From the IMG/VR virus record IMGVR_UViG_3300008450_000388, positions 1-26,226 of that record: a stretch of 26,226 nt of DNA; one strand, 5' to 3'. This document shows, piece by piece, positions 4,520 to 13,632 of the stretch; the first letter of the stretch is position 1; every line of letters starts with the position of its first letter. The translations under genes were made by a program, and so were the position numbers. The DNA is from a virus. The notes below the pieces were generated by a model that saw nothing but the letters and a program-made list of their open reading frames with translations, ran no database searches and was not told the DNA's origin.

Positions 4520-7500
4520 TTATATCACCGCTGGTTCGCCCGCAGGCACAGTTGCTAATGCAGTCACAGTAGTTGTGCCATATCTCAATATACTTAAATT
4601 TGTAATGCTGGCAATTGATTGATTTAGATTTCTTAGATGCACTACAGGATATTGATTGTAAGCACTTTCTGTTATGTTTGCAGGGTTACCATATTGGAAG
4701 CCATCAATCTTATTAGTTAGACTGATGTATGGTATGTGTGGCAGTAACTGATAGAAATTACCTGTAGATGTTACTGTTAGCACTAGATATTCATAGTTTG
4801 CTGCCAATGCAGCCGCAAGTGGTTTGTTGGTTGAATATAGACTGTTTATTACAATAGTAGTATTAGTCTGTGTAGCACCAGAAGGAGCATTGTAGTAGAA
4901 ATTAAATTCATTGTGACCTAGAGGTGCTCTTAGGTTAACAGTGGTAACATCATTGACTGTGGTGCTGTTGCTGCCACTTATAACTAATTTTTCCCAACGT
5001 CCTACACCCCAATAGTTGCTGTAAAGATCTGTGGCTTGTAGATTGCGTTCTCTGCGATAGATTTCAACTCTGGTAAATCCAGAGATGTTGGCCGCATTGT
5101 ATTTGAGTTGGAAATAGAGTTGGCTTGGGCCGCTTGTGCCATAACCATCCTTTTGTATTCTGCTCCACTCTAATATCTGCACCTGTGTTTTTGCAGGACT
5201 TGGTGAAGGTGTTTGCAATTTTGCAGCCACGTCTGTGAGTGCAAAGTTTAACTGCTGCCAATAGTTAGGGAATGTAGTGCCTGCAACAAAGTTTATGCTG
5301 CCTTTGCCATACCAACCTTTGAAGGCGTTTGTTTTTGAGCCATTATAAAACACCAATGGAACTAATAGGTATTCATACTGAGCGTTATATTGTATAATGG
5401 TTGAAATAAAGTAAAATCCGCCTGAAAGTGTCATTGGGCTTACAGTTACAGAATTCCATGTTGATGCTGTTGTTGGTTTAAAATAAAGTTTAGCACCTGC
5501 CCATACGTTGTCTGGATCTACAACTGGATTAATGTGGAAGCCAATAGCATTGCCACCTCTAGCAAGGTTGAACGTTTGATTAACACTAAATTGAAACTCT
5601 CTTGGATCTACAACACCGCCGCCTGGAGGTGCTTCATCAGTTGTAAGCAAGTTGTAGGCTGTGACGTCTTCTTGACCCTGTGCAATGGCCTGTGTTGATG
5701 TAAAGATATTAAAGTTTCTACCGCCAAACACATCAGTTTCAATTCTAGTGTTCATTACTCTATACTGCTTGGTGCTCTGTTTTCCATCAGTGTATCTAAA
5801 TCTAAACACCCAATCATAAAGTTGGGCGCTGCCTGCGGCACCCAGTGTTGTTGGGAATTCAAATGTGTATGGCTGTCCTTCAGAGTAGGCCACAAAGTCA
5901 ATGGGCTGTTTAGTCCAATAGGTATTTGCACTAGGTTTGTAGTAAATGTCTACGCCTGCTATTCTATTAGTAATAGGATAGTTATTGATGTCTTGTGTAA
6001 CTGTAACGTTGATGCGTCTTGGGTTAGACACAATAGGACGTCCATCCAATGACTTGAATACATTGTTGTAGGTCAATGGAGGAGGTTCAGTGTTCAGCAA
6101 CCAACCTGTGGTTACTGTTTCTTGATAATCAACAGGATTACCTGAACCACCTGCTACAACAGGAATGTTTACTGTGCCTGCAAACTTGCTGTAATCACCT
6201 GTGGTATATTTTACTCTGCTCTTGATGATGTAGGTATAACCACCTGCAAGAGGACCAATGGTTGCTGTGATGTAATTGCCAGCACCAGGTTTGGTTAATT
6301 CAATCTTAGTCTGCCACTGTGTTTCTGATGCAATACTGCGCTTGTAATAGAAATCAACACCCTCATAGAGTGCATTCTGTGGCTGTTTGAAATCCAAATA
6401 CACATAGAAACCTGTGGTTGCATTTCCAACAACTCTATATAGATCAACCTGTATATAATCAGTTAATTCCTGCACAGGAGTTGGTGGAGGAGGTGGATTG
6501 TTTACTGGCTCTTCATTTACAGGACCATCTGGTGCACCTACGCCGCCGCCGTCAGTTGGGTCTGTGCCATCTGTTGGAGGTGGATTTGATATTGGATCAG
6601 TAATCACAGGCTCACCTGTGGTGTTGTCAAATGGGAAGTCTGCTGAAGTAGGCGGAACAAGTCCAACAGGAGGTGTTCGCTTGTTGCCTGGATAGTAGAT
6701 CTCTGCACCCTTGGGAATAAATGGTGGCAGCACTACGTCAATTTCACCCACACGCACATGTGGATACAAGAAATCAGGGTTGCGAACTGCACCAATATCA
6801 AAGGTGTAATCGTTGTTTAACTTTATACTTACAATGCGCCATGGAATTGCATTGTTTAATGGATTTGTGCCAAACTTTAGTATATTGGCATCAATGTAGA
6901 CGTTGTCACCTGGCTCTAGTTCAAAACATGAACTGTCGCCTTTGAATGAAATTGAATCTTGATAGCGTGACTTTTCAAGTATTAGACGTGCCATGTCTTT
7001 GGCAATGGCGTAGTTGGTCAAACCAGGGAATGTGATCTCTGCTTTGTTTTCTCTACCACCATCATCACTTTGTAGTAGCAGTCTAACTGATTCTTGTTCT
7101 GGATACACAACTTCCTGCACTGACCACTTTTGATCTGGGTCTACATAGCGCACCACAACTTGGTTGTATTTGCTGCCACGCTCAATACCTGTGTAGGTAA
7201 TGGCGCCTGTGATGTTGTCTTTGTTGAAAGTTTTTACAATAGTTGCAGAACCTGACAGGATGTCATCTTCATTGCCTGCATCTTCAATCTTAAGTTTGTA
7301 TTTGCCTTGAACATAGGGCAAATAGCCTCTAAAGTTGCTTAAAAGAACCTTAACGTTGTTAAAAATAGTTGACCCTGTGTCTAACACAATGTTAGTGGTC
7401 ATAATAGGACCCTGTATGCCATCAATGTAGGTCACTGTTTGATTACATTTTAGAGCAGCCTTGCGAAAACTGGTCCAATCAATTTCTGCATTGGTTAGTC

Positions 7501-8305
7501 CTTTACCATAGCGTGGATTGCGTAGGTAGTCAAGTAATATTTCAGCAGAGTTTGTAGAATAGCGTTCTGTGTAGCCCACACCACCATAGGTATAGTTTTG
7601 AGTGTCTGTGTTGATAAGACTAGCAACTTTCTTACCCAACAAACTGATCTGAACCTGTGGTATGTTACCTGAGAATGGATTGTTGTCAGCATCCTCTTGT
7701 GTTTTAATTTCTTTCCACTCATAACGTGCAAACAGCGTTACAAGTCCATTATGCACCATCTGTGGTTTCCAACTTGGAGCACTTGCTGTAATGGCTCTAG
7801 TGCCAATTGGTGAATTAGAAGGCGTATTGTAGTAAGTTCCTTGGAAGAACTGTAACTGCACTCTGTTGGCATATTTGCCTGTGGTAATCTCAATGGCCTG
7901 TCCTGCGTTTAAAGGTGCAATTACACTGGATTCTAATTGTGTATCATCAATGAATACTTCACGCAGGCCTTCTACTGGACCTTCTGCAAATGTGTAAACT
8001 ACCCAAAGATATTTGTTGTTGTCTGAACCTGTTTCAGCAAATGTAACAGCACCAGCAATTTTGCGATAGCCATACACCACAGGCACACTTACGTTTGAAC
8101 CCGTAGTTTGGACAAGGACACCTTCCTGCCTCTGCGCCTCTGCGGCGTCATTGGGCATGCTAGGAGTGCCAAAAATGCCCATAAAAGGGCTAGCCACAAA
8201 GTTAACAACAGCACTTATAACCTTACCAACGGCCTTAACAACACCTGTGATTACATTACCAATGGCCTTGGCAACGCTTTTGACTGCTTTAACTACGAAG
8301 CTCAT
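4520..8305 (-). CDS. Tail tip / central fibre protein (lambda J-like host specificity protein)
   Basis: A 1261-residue protein. Residues 1-45 are an amphipathic Val/Ala/Lys segment (VVKAVGKVISAVVNFVASPF) of the kind found at the start of many tail-tip proteins. Residues about 60-230 carry the hub-type sequence NVSVPVVYGYRKIAGAV...YTFAEGPVEGLREVFIDD, and about 250-345 carry LLDYLRNPRYGKGL...FRKAALKCNQTV, both typical of J/Phage-tail_3 family proteins. A Pro/Gly/Asp linker at about 545-612 separates this core from a string of beta (FN3-like) domains that should reach the host surface. AAGGAG precedes the ATG. The gene overlaps the end of the GNAT gene by 17 bases. It closes the distal end of the tail and is the likely main specificity determinant. 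The assignment is firm for the N-terminal half; C-terminal domains are inferred from composition. Confidence 0.85.
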   Translation of the reverse strand: MSFVVKAVKSVAKAIGNVITGVVKAVGKVISAVVNFVASPFMGIFGTPSMPNDAAEAQRQEGVLVQTTGSNVSVPVVYGYRKIAGAVTFAETGSDNNKYLWVVYTFAEGPVEGLREVFIDDTQLESSVIAPLNAGQAIEITTGKYANRVQLQFFQGTYYNTPSNSPIGTRAITASAPSWKPQMVHNGLVTLFARYEWKEIKTQEDADNNPFSGNIPQVQISLLGKKVASLINTDTQNYTYGGVGYTERYSTNSAEILLDYLRNPRYGKGLTNAEIDWTSFRKAALKCNQTVTYIDGIQGPIMTTNIVLDTGSTIFNNVKVLLSNFRGYLPYVQGKYKLKIEDAGNEDDILSGSATIVKTFNKDNITGAITYTGIERGSKYNQVVVRYVDPDQKWSVQEVVYPEQESVRLLLQSDDGGRENKAEITFPGLTNYAIAKDMARLILEKSRYQDSISFKGDSSCFELEPGDNVYIDANILKFGTNPLNNAIPWRIVSIKLNNDYTFDIGAVRNPDFLYPHVRVGEIDVVLPPFIPKGAEIYYPGNKRTPPVGLVPPTSADFPFDNTTGEPVITDPISNPPPTDGTDPTDGGGVGAPDGPVNEEPVNNPPPPPTPVQELTDYIQVDLYRVVGNATTGFYVYLDFKQPQNALYEGVDFYYKRSIASETQWQTKIELTKPGAGNYITATIGPLAGGYTYIIKSRVKYTTGDYSKFAGTVNIPVVAGGSGNPVDYQETVTTGWLLNTEPPPLTYNNVFKSLDGRPIVSNPRRINVTVTQDINNYPITNRIAGVDIYYKPSANTYWTKQPIDFVAYSEGQPYTFEFPTTLGAAGSAQLYDWVFRFRYTDGKQSTKQYRVMNTRIETDVFGGRNFNIFTSTQAIAQGQEDVTAYNLLTTDEAPPGGGVVDPREFQFSVNQTFNLARGGNAIGFHINPVVDPDNVWAGAKLYFKPTTASTWNSVTVSPMTLSGGFYFISTIIQYNAQYEYLLVPLVFYNGSKTNAFKGWYGKGSINFVAGTTFPNYWQQLNFALTDVAAKLQTPSPSPAKTQVQILEWSRIQKDGYGTSGPSQLYFQLKYNAANISGFTRVEIYRRERNLQATDLYSNYWGVGRWEKLVISGSNSTTVNDVTTVNLRAPLGHNEFNFYYNAPSGATQTNTTIVINSLYSTNKPLAAALAANYEYLVLTVTSTGNFYQLLPHIPYISLTNKIDGFQYGNPANITESAYNQYPVVHLRNLNQSIASITNLSILRYGTTTVTALATVPAGEPAVI

Positions 8306-8765
8306 TGTCTAACTCCTTGGTCATCCACACACCTTCTTTGAAACCCAAGTGTGTGTATACTTTGCGTGTTCTATCTGGGTTAATGCCAATGTCGCCTGCG
8401 GTTATCTTAGTGCAACCACACAGCTTGGCCCATTCTTCAACTGCACTATACAGTTGTTTAAAATTATCTAATGATCTATGACTTTCAATTAAGAAAATCA
8501 TATCAATGTGTGCAATAAGGATACGTCTGTTCCAAGGCACAGTGGTTATGCAGCCTGCAACTAATCCTACAGGTCGTTGTCCTTCATAGGCATTGAACCA
8601 AATATATTCATTGTGTGAATTATAAAGGCGAATTGTTTCAAGCACTGAGTCTGAATCGTATTCTTCCTCAATGCTGGGTATAGATTGAACTGCTTCATCT
8701 CTATAATAGCCAAAGAGATTGACTGTTACATCTATCTCTGCAGGCTGCATTTTGCGCACTATCAT
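8289..8765 (-). CDS. Divergent GNAT-family N-acetyltransferase
   Basis: A 158-residue protein with GNAT topology: an N-terminal strand (MIVRKMQPAEID), a central beta strand WFNAYEGQRPVGLVAGCI, the acetyl-CoA region near residues 85-106 (AHIDMIFLIESHRSLDNFKQLY) and the C-terminal signature YTHLGFKEG (137-145). The usual R/Q-x-x-G-x-G/A pyrophosphate loop is degenerate (SHRSLD), so cofactor binding needs checking. It overlaps the hub-protein gene by four bases (ATGA) and the tail-tip gene by 17, so it is made with the tail proteins. Similar acetyltransferases occur inside tail operons of environmental phages. The substrate is unknown; candidates are a virion protein or a host target during infection. 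Confidence 0.75.
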   Translation of the reverse strand: MIVRKMQPAEIDVTVNLFGYYRDEAVQSIPSIEEEYDSDSVLETIRLYNSHNEYIWFNAYEGQRPVGLVAGCITTVPWNRRILIAHIDMIFLIESHRSLDNFKQLYSAVEEWAKLCGCTKITAGDIGINPDRTRKVYTHLGFKEGVWMTKELDNELRS

Positions 8766-9349
8766 TTACGTCCCCACTTGAATTCTGATTGACCAACAAA
8801 GCCTGACTTTTCAAAGGCTACATCGTAATTAGTGCCTTGGTATAACCAGTTACTGCCATTGTTGGTTTTTCTACCTGCGGTGCGTTCAAAGTCCGCAAAT
8901 AGTGTGGAGCATTCTACGTTGATGCTGGCTGAATTTTGTGTTTCAGTGATGCTTACATTGTGTATCTGACCATCAAAGATTATGATAGGTGAGTTGATAA
9001 TGTCCAAGTTCATTGGATCAAAGTCAAGGAATGCCTTGCGTATTACCACACGCTTGCCTTCAAAGTCTTTGTCAATAAATCTATCCACCATGCCTGACCC
9101 AAGGCCACTTAGGTAAATTGAAAACTTACCAACCTTAACATCAAACTCTTCTGGCACAGTTGAGAAACCAATAAAGTCACCCTGTGCTGTGTAGGTATTG
9201 GAATTAAATGATATATCAAAGCCACCTGAGCAAAGATACAGGTAGGCAGGATCACCTACAGCATCAGTCAAATACATTTCTAACAGGTCTACGCAAATAA
9301 ACTTGTCGCGATAGAATTCATCTCTAGTAGTAGTTGGAAAAGTTTTCAT
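8762..9349 (-). CDS. Tail hub / baseplate protein (DUF2163 or minor tail L-like)
   Basis: A 195-residue protein between the distal tail protein and the tail tip, the position of the lambda L or gene transfer agent hub protein. Features that fit are the N-terminal ICVDLLEMYL, the beta segment NTYTAQGDFIGFSTVPEEFDVKVGK, the IIIFDGQI element and the C-terminal FERTAGRKTN. Such proteins form the ring joining distal tail and central fibre. No Cys cluster for the iron-sulphur site of lambda L is seen. Its ATG overlaps the upstream stop by one base. Family placement is moderate and comes mainly from order and pattern. Confidence 0.65.
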   Translation of the reverse strand: MKTFPTTTRDEFYRDKFICVDLLEMYLTDAVGDPAYLYLCSGGFDISFNSNTYTAQGDFIGFSTVPEEFDVKVGKFSIYLSGLGSGMVDRFIDKDFEGKRVVIRKAFLDFDPMNLDIINSPIIIFDGQIHNVSITETQNSASINVECSTLFADFERTAGRKTNNGSNWLYQGTNYDVAFEKSGFVGQSEFKWGRK

Positions 9350-9942
9350 TACCAGACTTCTCTCATATCAAGTTGTAGTGTGGTAATGCCGCCAAAGCCT
9401 ACTTCATATTCCTGCACATCACCATCTAAGATCACATTGAATGGCACAGCATTGAAAATGATCTGTGTGCCACTGGGAACTGCACTTACAAGACTGCCTG
9501 AGAAGTAAAGTGGTTGTCCACTGACCCAATCTGCTGTTACCATGTAAACTTTTGAGTGATTGGCAAACTTAATAAAGTCGCCTGCAAATAAGAATTGATC
9601 ACCAGGGGCAATACCACTGACGTTTACAGAGTTATCACCTATGGCTTTTGCACCACTGGTTACTACGCTGATACTGCCCAGTGTGGTATTCTTTGAATAA
9701 CTGATCTCTGGCAACACTATAGAAAAGTTATCCAACTGTCCATACTGTGCAGCCACAAAGCCCAACACAGGACCCATGTTGTAGGCTGTTTGGTTAGGAA
9801 ACTTCACAGTGAATGTGTAGTAACTGTGTCCCATACCAACTCTGCGCTTCTTACCACTAAGGGTTTCACTGGTAAGTGTTGGTGTGTTGATTTTAAAATT
9901 AACAGCCTGGAAACCTGGGCTGGATGGAAATGTTCCACTCAT
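9349..9942 (-). CDS. Distal tail protein (minor tail, tail-tube capping)
   Basis: A 197-residue protein directly after the tape measure gene, coupled to it by a one-base overlap (TAATG). The sequence is beta-rich: SYYTFTVKFPNQTAY, VYMVTADWVSGQPLYFSGSL and an ending YEVGFGGITTLQLDMREVW, which resembles the C-terminal strand of tail proteins that pack against the tube end. By position it corresponds to the distal tail or lambda M-type protein initiating the tip complex. No enzymatic motif is present. The role is inferred from synteny. Confidence 0.65.
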   Translation of the reverse strand: MSGTFPSSPGFQAVNFKINTPTLTSETLSGKKRRVGMGHSYYTFTVKFPNQTAYNMGPVLGFVAAQYGQLDNFSIVLPEISYSKNTTLGSISVVTSGAKAIGDNSVNVSGIAPGDQFLFAGDFIKFANHSKVYMVTADWVSGQPLYFSGSLVSAVPSGTQIIFNAVPFNVILDGDVQEYEVGFGGITTLQLDMREVW

Positions 9943-12401
9943 TATAACATGCTCCTTTGTCCACGATCTGTCATAGCATCTGAAATCATCTGCTGTATCA
10001 TACCACGACGTTGTATTAGTAAGTCATCAAAGCCCTGTGCATCATTGGCCTGTATAGTAAAGTTAACATTTACAGGTGCACCACCTATGTCGCTGTTGCG
10101 TGTGATTGAACCTGTGGTATTGGGTGTGAATATCTCAGGACCATTCTCACCAACGATATATGGTTTGCCACCCATAACAGGACCACCCAGTTGACGTCCT
10201 GAATATTGCTGTGCGCGGATTGTAGCAACCTGTGCCAAGCCCATACCAATAGCGGCAGCGGCTGCAATAAAGTTGAATGGTGGTGGATAAGTTGCCAGTG
10301 CTTTGGTTGCTGCCAAATAAGTGTTCATGATAGCGTTGGCAATGTTAAATGCCTTGGCTGCTTCAAAGGCACGCTTGTTTTGCTGTCCAAGTGCTGAGAA
10401 CATCTGAGCACCTTGGTCAATAGCAAATGCATACTTCTCTGCTTCTGACTTCTTCTCAAACTCAATTCTGTCTTGAGCATACTTTCTTTGACGCTCTTGG
10501 TCACCTGCTGTTTTTAAAAGTTTTTTATCTGCTTCACTTAAAATAACAGCACTGGCTTCTTTCTCAGCAGAAAGAATTCTTTGAATACGATCAAGTTCAA
10601 TTTGTGTTCGCTGTTGTGCGATTCGTCTATCAAATTCTAATCTTTCTAATTGTTGTTTACGATATAATTCTTCTTTGCCAGCATAGATAGCATTAATTTG
10701 CTCTTCTGTAAGTTTAACACCATTGACCAATGCGGTATTTTCTAAGTCATCTAAATCTTTAATTTCTTTTGAATGACGCTTTTTCAATGCATACAAAGAA
10801 TTATATTTGCCAATCTCTGAGTCAATGGTGCGTTGGATATTTCTATCATAGACTTCTTCAGCCCTTTTACCTAATTCTGGATTGTCTTTTAATTGTTGCT
10901 GACGAATCTTTTTAATTTCTTCAGCGCCTTTTCCTTCCATTAATAAACGGAATTCAAGTTGTTTTTGTAATGCCTGTTCAAAAGTTGATTGTTCACCTAA
11001 AATAGCATTGAATACTGCTTGGCTTTGTTCTTGGCGTAGAGCAATCTGACGCTTGATTGAATTTTCTTCCTCAATAGCACTACGTAGACGTTTTTCTTGA
11101 TCTGAAGTAATTTGAAGACCAACTTTTTGTAATTTGGCTGCTTCTTCAGCAACAGTCTTACGTATAGTAGCTTCTTGTTCACCTAGATTAAGAACATCAC
11201 GTTGGAACTGTGCGCTTTGCTGTAGTTTAGTTACAGTATCATCAAATGCTTCTAATGCCTTGCGCTGTGCTTCATTGAGTTGATTTGCACTATCTGCAAT
11301 AGCAGCCATTGCAGGTTTTGCTTCTGCTAACTCTGCATTGATTCTTTCGCCTTCTACAGCCGCATCACCTAGTGCGCTGTCAAATGCATCACCTGCTACC
11401 TTAGCGGCAGCAATGGCACCTGCAACACCCAGTGTTAGTGTTAGGATGGCACTTAGACCACCTGTAGCAATGGCCTGCATAGTAGCGGCAGCAACGCCTA
11501 CTGCTCTAATTGCTTTGGTTAATGAAACCATTGCAGCCACTGTCTTGGCTACAAAACCAATTAGTGCGGCAAACTTAGCAGCCGCTAGGACTGTAAACAG
11601 CACAGCCGCTGCCTGTGTAAGCAATCTTATAGCAGGCAATAGTTTGTCTTTGAGTATAGCATCAAAGCCGCCTGCTTCTTCAACTGCTTCTTTAATCCTC
11701 TTAGCAACTGCAATTATTAGAGGTGCTATTTCTGCAAAGGCTTTTTTCAACGCACCATCAGCAATAAACTTGAGTTCATCCAATGCATCGCCAGCTTCTT
11801 CAATGGCTCTAACATCAAAGTCGCTAAGTGCGATACCCAATGCTTCTGCTTCTTGTTTGAGTCTTTCAGCGTTTTGTGCAGCCTCAAGTAGTCTTGGACC
11901 CTGTTTGCCTAATAGATCCATTGCCAGTGCTGAACGTTCTGTTGGATTAGGTATTTGATTGATTGCTGTGGCAATTCTTTGGAACTGCTGATCAGCGCCC
12001 AGTGTGGATATTTCTCTTACGTTGATGTTTAAACGCTTTAATGCATCATTGGCAGGACCTGTGCCCTTGACCAATGCATCACCTACACTGACCTGTAGTC
12101 TGCGTAGACCTGCTGTGAATTCATCTGCACCAACACCTGCTAGAATTGCTGAGTTTTGAAATGCCTGTAGACTTTGAACAGTGGTGCCTAACTGTTTGGC
12201 TGTATCAGCCAGCGCACCTACTGAATCAAGTGTTTTAACAGTAGCAAAGGCCAGGGCACCAGCTGCGGCACCAACCACAGCCAGCGCACGTCCAGCGGCA
12301 TCACTAACGGCTTCTATGTTGGCTAATGCCTGCCCAAGCTTCTCTATCTGTCGTTCTGCTTGTGCCGTATCAGCCGTTATTCTAATTTTTGGATCAGCCA
12401 C
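9942..12401 (-). CDS. Tail tape measure protein
   Basis: An 819-residue protein, the second longest in the tail block, directly after the frameshifted chaperone genes as in lambda-type phages. The N-terminal part (KIRITADTAQAERQIEKLGQALANIE) is a typical tape-measure start. Hydrophobic helices occur at about 255-345 and again near 705-735 (AIMNTYLAATKALATYPPPFNFIAAAAAIG). A long charged coiled coil fills about 370-650. The Gly-rich segment GGPVMGGKPYIVGENGPEIFTP near the C terminus is a hallmark of the family. It sets tail length and may reach the host membrane on DNA entry. Start is GTG at 12401, one base after the stop of the GT extension, with AGGAGAGGG as ribosome binding site. By the usual rule of about 1.5 angstrom per residue the tail should be roughly 120 nm. 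Confidence 0.9.
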   Translation of the reverse strand: MADPKIRITADTAQAERQIEKLGQALANIEAVSDAAGRALAVVGAAAGALAFATVKTLDSVGALADTAKQLGTTVQSLQAFQNSAILAGVGADEFTAGLRRLQVSVGDALVKGTGPANDALKRLNINVREISTLGADQQFQRIATAINQIPNPTERSALAMDLLGKQGPRLLEAAQNAERLKQEAEALGIALSDFDVRAIEEAGDALDELKFIADGALKKAFAEIAPLIIAVAKRIKEAVEEAGGFDAILKDKLLPAIRLLTQAAAVLFTVLAAAKFAALIGFVAKTVAAMVSLTKAIRAVGVAAATMQAIATGGLSAILTLTLGVAGAIAAAKVAGDAFDSALGDAAVEGERINAELAEAKPAMAAIADSANQLNEAQRKALEAFDDTVTKLQQSAQFQRDVLNLGEQEATIRKTVAEEAAKLQKVGLQITSDQEKRLRSAIEEENSIKRQIALRQEQSQAVFNAILGEQSTFEQALQKQLEFRLLMEGKGAEEIKKIRQQQLKDNPELGKRAEEVYDRNIQRTIDSEIGKYNSLYALKKRHSKEIKDLDDLENTALVNGVKLTEEQINAIYAGKEELYRKQQLERLEFDRRIAQQRTQIELDRIQRILSAEKEASAVILSEADKKLLKTAGDQERQRKYAQDRIEFEKKSEAEKYAFAIDQGAQMFSALGQQNKRAFEAAKAFNIANAIMNTYLAATKALATYPPPFNFIAAAAAIGMGLAQVATIRAQQYSGRQLGGPVMGGKPYIVGENGPEIFTPNTTGSITRNSDIGGAPVNVNFTIQANDAQGFDDLLIQRRGMIQQMISDAMTDRGQRSML

Positions 12402-12402
12402 C

Positions 12403-12911
12403 TTACCCTCTCCTTTGACTCTGTTTTTTCAGTTCTTTTGCTTCCCAACTGTAGAATGCCGCCCAAGTTTGGAATTCATCTACAGTCATATCAAACACCT
12501 GCTCTAATGTAAGACCCAGATCTTTGCCCAGCCTACAGGCAAACATCAAATCTGGATCCTTTACGAGTTTTTTTCCACACTCTCCATATCAGCGGCGTCA
12601 GTCTTTGCGTTGATTTCACTGACTACACGAATAAGAACGTTTGGATCAACTTCGTTTAGTAATACCTGACGGTCCATCTGTGTAAACATCTTGGTGCCGT
12701 CTTCGTTGCGAGCCTTAACAATCAGACTCTCAACCAATGCTTCTACTTGCTTGCCTGAACTTGCTAGTTCAATCAATTTGCCTTGTTCTTTGAGAGTGAT
12801 AGTGGGCTTAAAATAAACTTTTGCTTCCCATTCTGGGACTTCAATGCTCATTAACTCCGCAGATAGTTTGTTGCGGAAGTGTGATGTTGCTTTCTCTAAT
12901 ACCTTGCTCAT
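12403..12911 (-). CDS. Tail assembly chaperone GT, -1 frameshift product
   Basis: Ribosomes slipping back one base at 12567-12573 leave the G frame and read 54 further codons, from 12567 down to the TAA at 12405-12403. The extension (LVKDPDLMFACRLGKDLG...) has the helical, Trp-rich features of T domains, including EFQTWAAFYSWEAKEL and a basic end. In lambda the G:GT ratio controls loading of tube protein onto the tape measure; the same role is expected here. The tape measure GTG follows one base after this stop, so frameshifted ribosomes deliver translation to that gene. The extension is open throughout and ends exactly at the next gene, which strongly supports frameshifting. Confidence 0.85.
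12561..12911 (-). CDS. Tail assembly chaperone G
   Basis: A 116-residue acidic protein ending at TAA (12563-12561), just after the slippery site. It begins MSKVLEKATSHFRNKLSAEL and contains WEAKVYFKPTITLKEQGKLIELASSGKQVEALVESLIVKARNEDG, resembling the chaperone N-domain of marine siphophages and gene transfer agents: a short beta element followed by helices. It lies between the gp10-like protein and the tape measure, the normal place for G. It is not expected in the mature virion. The assignment is supported by position and by the frameshift arrangement. Confidence 0.85.
   Translation of the reverse strand: MSKVLEKATSHFRNKLSAELMSIEVPEWEAKVYFKPTITLKEQGKLIELASSGKQVEALVESLIVKARNEDGTKMFTQMDRQVLLNEVDPNVLIRVVSEINAKTDAADMESVEKNS
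12567..12573 (-). promoter_or_regulatory. Programmed -1 ribosomal frameshift site (A AAA AAC)
   Basis: In the G frame the codons are GAA AAA AAC TCG TAA, so the heptamer A-AAA-AAC is a textbook X-XXY-YYZ slippery site four bases before the G stop codon. After slipping, the -1 frame is open for 54 codons. Confidence 0.88.
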
Positions 12912-13220
12912 TTAAATTTTTCCTTTTGTTGAATTAAGTGCTGGCCCTATTATCCCTCTGCCTTTGTTTGCTGCCCTCATTTTTGATGTTCCACTTTCTA
13001 GATACGGGACATATGGAGCATCGTTAGAAACTTCTGGTCTTTTAACAGAAGTATTCTTACGCCATCTTGACTGTGCATAGCCTGTTCTCACAGGAGTAAA
13101 GGCTTTTACTTCGTCAAGAAATACGTCAGTGACCCTTTGATAAAAAGCGTCCACGTCTTCATTGAGTTGACGCATGGTCTCATCAATGCCTAGGACTTTT
13201 ATCTGTATCTTCACTGACAT
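12912..13220 (-). CDS. HK97 gp10-like head-tail / neck protein
   Basis: A 102-residue protein with the gp10 family pattern: an N-terminal strand (IQIKVLGIDETMRQL), a long helix, then FTPVRTGYAQSRWRKN followed by NDAPYVPYLESGTSKMRA. The TPVRTG and Y-x-LE-x-GTSKM elements are the most conserved parts of that family. Such proteins are annotated as head-tail joining or tail completion factors. Here the gene comes after the tube genes rather than before them, a rearranged position. Length is near the short end of the family. One base separates it from the chaperone gene. Confidence 0.8.
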   Translation of the reverse strand: MSVKIQIKVLGIDETMRQLNEDVDAFYQRVTDVFLDEVKAFTPVRTGYAQSRWRKNTSVKRPEVSNDAPYVPYLESGTSKMRAANKGRGIIGPALNSTKGKI

Positions 13221-13225
13221 ATTAA

Positions 13226-13621
13226 TTAAGCGTAGGTTACTACACCGCTACCTTGGAATGAAATTGATGCTTCAATCAATCCATCATAGCTTGCGTTTAC
13301 TGTGTAACCAGTAATGATTACGTTACCTGTGAAACCAGTGCCTGAACCTTCTGGGTATAGAACGATCTGTGCAGGTGCAGAGCCAACTTGGCTTGTGCCT
13401 GTTACGTTTGGATTCATACCGTTTGTAGTCCAGTGACTAGCGTTCCATAGAACGTCAGCACTTCCTGAGAATGTGCTTAGACCCTTTACGTATACACGAG
13501 CGTCATTGCCCATTACACTTGTTTCAATAGTGTCTGCTGTTGCTTCAATGCTCCATGTGCGCACTTCAGCAACTGCTGATCCACCAAAATTTACTACTCC
13601 ATTGTTACCTACTGTTGCCAT
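13226..13621 (-). CDS. Major tail tube protein, copy 2
   Basis: A 131-residue protein clearly paralogous to the gene just upstream. Shared segments are VGNNGVV at the N terminus, ADTIETSVMGND in the middle, VLYPEG/VVYPEG and the near-identical end NASYDGLIEASISFQG. It has the size and beta composition of siphovirus tube proteins, which form stacked hexameric rings around the DNA channel. Compared with copy 1 it lacks about 15 residues after the N-terminal VGNNGVV. Whether both copies enter the tube, or one is a tube-end or decoration protein, cannot be told from sequence. Confidence 0.75.
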   Translation of the reverse strand: MATVGNNGVVNFGGSAVAEVRTWSIEATADTIETSVMGNDARVYVKGLSTFSGSADVLWNASHWTTNGMNPNVTGTSQVGSAPAQIVLYPEGSGTGFTGNVIITGYTVNASYDGLIEASISFQGSGVVTYA

Positions 13622-13632
13622 GATTGTTCTCC

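Noticed and set aside
7495-7731. 78-codon minus-strand frame within the tail-tip gene
   Set aside because: Alternative frame of a well-supported gene, without a ribosome site.
11338-11958. 206-codon plus-strand frame
   Set aside because: It is antisense to the hydrophobic Ala-rich part of the tape measure gene; its Ala/Ser-rich composition is a mirror of that gene.
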